Origin: Brevundimonas sp.
GTDB lineage: Bacteria > Pseudomonadota > Alphaproteobacteria > Caulobacterales > Caulobacteraceae
Assembly: GCF_031082345.1 (NCBI RefSeq)
Contig: NZ_JAVHLH010000074.1
Location: 1 to 11,053 of the forward strand
Reading direction: 5' to 3'
Length of the DNA stretch: 11,053 nt
Below the pieces are notes generated by a model. That model saw only the letters and a program-made list of their open reading frames with translations. It was not told the origin of the DNA and searched no databases. The translations under genes and the position numbers were made by a program. This document shows, in pieces, positions 7,558-11,053 of the stretch; positions within the stretch are counted from its first letter, which is position 1; each line of letters begins with the position of its first letter.

Positions 7558-8481
7558 ATGACCCTCAACAGACCCCTGAACCGCTTTCGCGCCGCCGGGC
7601 TCTCCCTGGCCCTGCTTGTGGGAGCGGGATTCCCCGCCGTCGCCCAGGATGCGGCCTCCGCCGTCACGCCAGCGGAAGGACAGGGGCCCGCGCTGTGGAT
7701 CGTGCGCGACGCCGACTCGACCCTCTATCTGTTCGGCACCATGCACCTGCTGCGACCGACGACCGGCTGGGGCACGGACCGGGTCGACAGGGCGTTCGCC
7801 AGCGCCTCCCATCTCATCATGGAGGTCGACAGTCCCGAGGATCAGGCCGCCCTGCTTCCGATCATCCGCGAGCACGGCCTCTCTCCGGACCGGCCGCTGT
7901 CCAGCCTGCTGACGGCCGGGGAGATCGCGGCCCTGGACGCCGCGGCCCGGACGATCGGGACCAGCGCCGAGAGCATGGAGCCGATGCGGCCCTGGCTGGC
8001 GGGCGTGACGGTGCAGAGCGCCTCGATCATCCGCGCCGGCTATGCGGTCGAATCCGGCGTCGAACCGATCCTCAAGGCGCGCGCCGAAGCGGCGGGCATG
8101 ACCATCAGCGGCTTCGAGACGCCCGACGAGCAGATCCGCATGCTGGCCGGCTTTCCCGAAGAGGGCCAGTTGATCTACCTGCGCAGCGCCCTCGACGATT
8201 TCGGCAAGGCCCAGACCGAGGTCGATCAGCTCGTCGAGGCCTGGGCGTCCGGGGACGTCGAAACCATCCGGGCCCTCGCGGTCGATCCGTTGCGCGAGAC
8301 GCCGCTTCTCCATGACGCTCTGCTGGTGCGCCGGAACACCAACTGGGCGAACCAGATCGAGGCCCTGCTGGACGGATCGGGCACGGCCTTCATCGCCGTC
8401 GGCGCCCTGCATCTTGCCGGCGAGGACAGCGTCCAGCAGATCCTGCTGGGCCGCGGCGTCGAGGTCGCGGACGCACCCTGA
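7558..8481 (+). CDS. Secreted TraB/GumN-family protein
   Basis: A 307-residue protein with a signal peptide (NRFRAAG, then a hydrophobic core, probable cleavage after AVA at 29), so likely periplasmic. The mature part has the TraB/GumN layout: LWIVRDADSTLYLFGTMHLL, a central alpha-helical region, ETPDEQIRML, and a C-terminal part with RRNTNWANQIEALL and FIAVGALHLAGEDSV. The two Gly-x-x-His motifs, GTMH at 60-63 and GALH at 282-285, are the conserved signature shared with Tiki-type metalloproteases. Acidic residues after the first motif (MEVDSPED) are also typical. Family activity in bacteria is mostly unproven, so a metal-dependent hydrolase is only the best guess. AAAGGA at 7546-7551 is a good ribosome binding site for the ATG at 7558. 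It follows the SdpR pair by 126 bp and may be a separate unit. Confidence 0.85.
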   Translation: MTLNRPLNRFRAAGLSLALLVGAGFPAVAQDAASAVTPAEGQGPALWIVRDADSTLYLFGTMHLLRPTTGWGTDRVDRAFASASHLIMEVDSPEDQAALLPIIREHGLSPDRPLSSLLTAGEIAALDAAARTIGTSAESMEPMRPWLAGVTVQSASIIRAGYAVESGVEPILKARAEAAGMTISGFETPDEQIRMLAGFPEEGQLIYLRSALDDFGKAQTEVDQLVEAWASGDVETIRALAVDPLRETPLLHDALLVRRNTNWANQIEALLDGSGTAFIAVGALHLAGEDSVQQILLGRGVEVADAP

Positions 8482-8491
8482 TCCGGGCGGG

Positions 8492-8539
8492 GGCGGCGCC
8501 GGGCGACAACGAGACCCGCTGGCGCCGCCGATCTTCTTT
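8492..8539 (+). terminator. Rho-independent terminator-like hairpin after the TraB/GumN gene
   Basis: GGCGGCGCC (8492-8500) and GGCGCCGCC (8521-8529) form a perfect 9-bp GC stem. GGG (8501-8503) and CCC (8515-8517) extend it across a 3-nt bulge. The T-rich tail is TCTTCTTT (8532-8539). It starts 11 bp after the stop codon, so it fits termination of the TraB/GumN transcript. An alternative stem overlaps its 3' arm (8527-8551). Confidence 0.6.
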
Positions 8540-8661
8540 GGCTAGATCGGCTGTTCAACGATAGACTGGTCGACGACCGGCCCGTCGCCGCAGACCCAGA
8601 CGCGCGCATTTTCGGGGAATCGCGCGATGCTCTCCCATTCCCCGTGCCAGAGGACGACCCC

Positions 8662-9312
8662 ATGAGCGCCACGACCCGATACGCCGCCATGAGCCGCCGC
8701 GCGGCCATGACCGCCGCCGCCCTGACCGCCATGGTCGCCCTGGCCGGCTGCAACAGCGGCGGAGCCGGCGCGCCGGCGGACGGCGACATGGCCATGGGCG
8801 CGCCCGAGGGGGCCAAGGTCACCGTGGTCGAATATGCGTCGGTGACCTGCCACGTCTGCGCAGCCTGGCAGGAAGAGAACTGGGAAGGCTTCAAGGCGCG
8901 CTATGTCGACACCAACAAGGTGCGTTACGTCTTCCGCGAAATCCCGACATCGCCCCGTGAGGTCGCCGTCGCCGGGTTCCTGATCGCCCGCTGCGCCGGC
9001 GAGGACAAGTATTTCGACGTCGTTCACGAGCTGCTGGCCAATCAGGAGGCGATGCGACTCGACCCCCGGGCGACCCTGTTCCGGGTTGGGAACGGCGTCG
9101 GCCTGAGCAATGAGCGCATCCAGCAGTGCATCACCGATGAAGCCGCGCTCGAGGCCGCCGAGGCTCGCGCCCAGACGTCGCTGGCCGCCGGCGTCGACGG
9201 CACCCCGACCTTCTTCGTCAACGGCACGAAGGTGATCACGCCCGGCTCACAGTCGGGCACCAGCCTCGCCGACCTGTCCAAGGCGATCGACGCCGAACTG
9301 GCCAAGAGCTGA
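8662..9312 (+). CDS. DsbA-like thioredoxin-fold lipoprotein
   Basis: A 216-residue thiol-disulfide oxidoreductase-like protein. The ATG at 8662 has AGAGGA at 8649-8654, seven bases upstream, and is preferred to the in-frame GTG at 8644. The signal sequence ends in a lipobox (LAG before C30), so the mature protein is a lipoprotein; the next residues (NSGG) do not show the Asp+2 inner-membrane retention signal. The thioredoxin fold starts at VTVVEYASVTC, with the CHVC active site at 63-66. A helical insertion follows, and the cis-proline loop is GTPTFFVNG with P182. Further cysteines occur in IARCAGED and IQQCITDE and may form a second disulfide, as in some DsbA/BdbD-like proteins. The partner substrate is unknown. 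It is a clear paralogue of the next gene, which starts 7 bp after its stop. Confidence 0.88.
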   Translation: MSATTRYAAMSRRAAMTAAALTAMVALAGCNSGGAGAPADGDMAMGAPEGAKVTVVEYASVTCHVCAAWQEENWEGFKARYVDTNKVRYVFREIPTSPREVAVAGFLIARCAGEDKYFDVVHELLANQEAMRLDPRATLFRVGNGVGLSNERIQQCITDEAALEAAEARAQTSLAAGVDGTPTFFVNGTKVITPGSQSGTSLADLSKAIDAELAKS

Positions 9313-9319
9313 TCGTCCG

Positions 9320-9964
9320 GTGGGGCGGCTTTCGCGCTTCCTGCTGACGGCCCTGGTCGCGATCGCCGCGCCCGCGACGGCGCTCGCCCAGACGGTCGAA
9401 CCGGTGCGGGACGGCGACCGGACCCTGGGTTCGGCCACGGCCCCGGTGACGCTGACGGTCTATCTGTCGACGACCTGCAACCACTGCGCCGACTGGCACA
9501 CCAACGACTTCCCCGCCTTCAAGGCGAGATGGGTCGATACGGGCAAGGTGCGGGTGGCCTATCGGGACCTGCCGACTCCGCCGCAACAGGCCGCGATCGC
9601 CGGGGCGGTGATGGCTCGCTGCGCGCCTGAGGAGAAGTACGACGACGTCCTGGACACGCTTTTCCGCGGCCAGGCCCAGCTTCACGCCACGCCCGGCCCG
9701 CCGCCGCAGGAAACCGTGATCCGGTGGCTGGCCGCGGCCGGCGCGGCGGGCGGCCTGACCCGCGACCAGATGAACGCCTGCTTCTCCAGCGACGCCTCGT
9801 TCGCGGAGATCCAGCAGAGGGCCCGGCAGTCGAACGCCGACGGCGTCAACAGCACGCCCAGCTTTTTCATCGACGGGCGGCGGGTGCTCGATCGGCCCGA
9901 CCTGACGTCGCGCGGGGTGGACGCCTTCGAACCCCTCATCCAGCCGCTGCTCGACGGCCGGTGA
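9320..9964 (+). CDS. DsbA-like thioredoxin-fold periplasmic protein
   Basis: A 214-residue paralogue of the preceding lipoprotein. The GTG at 9320 is the only usable start giving a full signal peptide (RLSRFLLTALVAIAAPATALA, shown in parts: RLSRFLLTAL then VAIAAPATALA; cleavage after A23), so this copy is probably soluble in the periplasm rather than lipid-anchored. The active site is CNHC at 53-56, a different dipeptide from the CHVC of its neighbour. The cis-proline loop is STPSFFID with P180. Segments such as FKARWVDTGKVR and ARCAPEEKYDDV align by eye with FKARYVDTNKVR and ARCAGEDKYFDV in the lipoprotein. It starts 7 bp after the previous stop without a Shine-Dalgarno sequence, so translational coupling is likely. 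It ends 12 bp before smc. No DsbB-like partner is in the window. Confidence 0.87.
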   Translation: MGRLSRFLLTALVAIAAPATALAQTVEPVRDGDRTLGSATAPVTLTVYLSTTCNHCADWHTNDFPAFKARWVDTGKVRVAYRDLPTPPQQAAIAGAVMARCAPEEKYDDVLDTLFRGQAQLHATPGPPPQETVIRWLAAAGAAGGLTRDQMNACFSSDASFAEIQQRARQSNADGVNSTPSFFIDGRRVLDRPDLTSRGVDAFEPLIQPLLDGR

Positions 9965-9976
9965 CCCGCTAGCAGG

Positions 9977-11053
9977 ATGCAGTTCCAGCGCCTCCGGCTC
10001 GTCGGTTTCAAGTCCTTCGTCGATCCCGCCGAGGTGCATATCGAGCCGGGCCTGACCGGCGTGGTCGGACCCAATGGCTGCGGCAAGTCCAATGTGCTGG
10101 AGAGCCTGCGCTGGGTCATGGGGGCCAATTCGGCCAAGGCCATGCGCGGCCAGGGCATGGACGACGTCATCTTCGCCGGCGCCGCCAACCGCCCGCCGCG
10201 CAGCCATGCCGAAGTCTCGCTGACCATCGACAACGCCCAGCGCAAGGCGCCCCAGCCCTTCACGGACAGCGCGATCATCGAGGTGTCGCGCCGCATCGAC
10301 CGCGGGCAGGGCTCGACCTACCGCATCAACGGCAAGGAGGTGCGGGCCCGCGACGTGCAGCTGCTGTTCGCCGACGCCTCGACCGGCGCCAACAGCCCGG
10401 CGCTGGTGCGCCAGGGCCAGATCAGCGAACTGATCGCCGCCAAGCCGCAGAACCGCCGCCGCATCCTCGAGGAGGCCGGCGGGGTCGCCGGCCTGCACAC
10501 CCGGCGGCACGAGGCGGAGCTGAGGCTGAAGGCGGCCGAGACCAATCTGGAGCGGCTGGACGATATCGGCCGCGAGCTGGAGACGACCCTGACGCGGCTG
10601 AAGCGCGAGGCGCGGCAGGCGGAGAAATACAAGAAGATCTCGGCCGAGATCCGCGCCCTGCAGGCGGCGCTGCTGTTCGTGCGCTGGAACGACGCCCGGG
10701 CGGCGGCGGAGGCGGCCGCGCAGGAGCTGGCGGACGCGGACCGGGCGGTGCTGGAGGCCACGACGGCCTCGGGCCGGGCCCAGACGGCGTCGCTGAACGC
10801 CCAGGAGGCGCTGAAGCCGGCGCGGGAAGAGGATGCGGTGGCCGGGGCCCTGCTCCACCGGGCCTCGCTGGAGCGCGACCGGCTGGACATGGCGGAACAG
10901 GCGGCGCGGGCCGAGGTCGAGCGGCTGACCGCCGAGGCCGCCCGCATCGCCGCCGACATCGAGCGCGAGATCGCCATGGCCGGGGACGCCGAGGGCGAGC
11001 TGGCGAGGCTGGGCGCGGCGCTGGAGGCGCTGACGGCCGAGATCGCCGCGGCC
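9977..11053 (+). CDS. smc: Chromosome segregation protein SMC (N-terminal part, runs off right edge)
   Basis: The ATPase that organises and helps segregate the chromosome with ScpA and ScpB. The ATG at 9977 begins [17 protein letters not shown], the SMC N-terminus, and the frame is open for 359 codons to the window edge. The Walker A motif GPNGCGKSN is at 31-39, followed by [17 protein letters not shown] and the R-loop region [21 protein letters not shown] supplies the Q-loop/ArgRQGQI region and [15 protein letters not shown] leads into the coiled coil. From about residue 175 the sequence is Glu/Ala/Leu/Arg-rich heptad-like coiled coil. The signature motif, hinge and Walker B lie beyond the window. 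Only AGCAGG, directly abutting the ATG, resembles a ribosome binding site. The gene is 12 bp from the DsbA-like gene and may be transcribed with it. Confidence 0.96.
   Translation, partial: MQFQRLRLVGFKSFVDPAEVHIEPGLTGVVGPNGCGKSNVLESLRWVMGANSAKAMRGQGMDDVIFAGAANRPPRSHAEVSLTIDNAQRKAPQPFTDSAIIEVSRRIDRGQGSTYRINGKEVRARDVQLLFADASTGANSPALVRQGQISELIAAKPQNRRRILEEAGGVAGLHTRRHEAELRLKAAETNLERLDDIGRELETTLTRLKREARQAEKYKKISAEIRALQAALLFVRWNDARAAAEAAAQELADADRAVLEATTASGRAQTASLNAQEALKPAREEDAVAGALLHRASLERDRLDMAEQAARAEVERLTAEAARIAADIEREIAMAGDAEGELARLGAALEALTAEIAAA

Noticed and set aside
8226..8894. 222-codon minus-strand open frame across the end of traB/gumN and the start of the lipoprotein
   Set aside because: Ser/Arg/Ala-rich shadow with no motif; both plus-strand genes have clear signatures there.
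9236..10858. 540-codon minus-strand open frame across the second DsbA-like gene and smc
   Set aside because: Antisense to two well-supported genes; the product has no domain and biased composition.

Overview
The window looks like a chromosomal segment from an alphaproteobacterium of the Caulobacterales, probably Brevundimonas- or Caulobacter-like. The DNA is very GC-rich with strongly GC-biased third codon positions. It carries a CcrM-type GANTC methyltransferase preceded by a CtrA-like box, and a gene order ccrM ... mutY - DUF721 ... DsbA-like - DsbA-like - smc that matches my memory of the Caulobacter smc neighbourhood. The assignment rests on gene content and motifs only; no search was run.

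Layout, left to right. (1) 2-244, minus strand: the first 81 codons of a two-helix membrane protein that runs off the left edge. (2) 245-1458: a leader with a CtrA-type site and a GANTC site, then ccrM. (3) 1459-4970, plus strand: a hairpin behind ccrM, a candidate EcfG/sigma-T general stress promoter, a GT4 glycosyltransferase and an amylo-alpha-1,6-glucosidase-like enzyme. This carbohydrate pair sits between the DNA-maintenance genes. (4) 4967-6622: mutY on the minus strand, whose stop codon overlaps the debranching-enzyme stop, and a divergent DciA/DUF721 gene only 21 bp away. (5) 6672-7431: an SdpR-type ArsR autorepressor with a perfect 14-bp palindrome over its -10 region, overlapping by ATGA with a small four-helix membrane protein that may be an SdpI relative. 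(6) 7558-8481: a secreted TraB/GumN-family protein, followed by a terminator-like hairpin. (7) 8662-9964: tandem DsbA-like thioredoxin-fold proteins, one a lipoprotein and one a soluble periplasmic protein. (8) 9977-11053: the first 359 codons of smc, running off the right edge.

How the parts relate. CcrM (cell-cycle DNA methylation), MutY (repair of A opposite 8-oxoG), DciA (replicative helicase loading) and SMC (chromosome organisation) form a chromosome-maintenance neighbourhood. The GT4/debranching pair, the SdpR/membrane-protein pair and the TraB/GumN protein look like accessory units within it. No tRNA, rRNA, CRISPR array or insertion sequence was recognised, and no gap between genes exceeds 300 bp. 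The least described items are the SdpR/SdpI-like pair without an obvious toxin, and the probable stress control of the glycosyltransferase/debranching pair.
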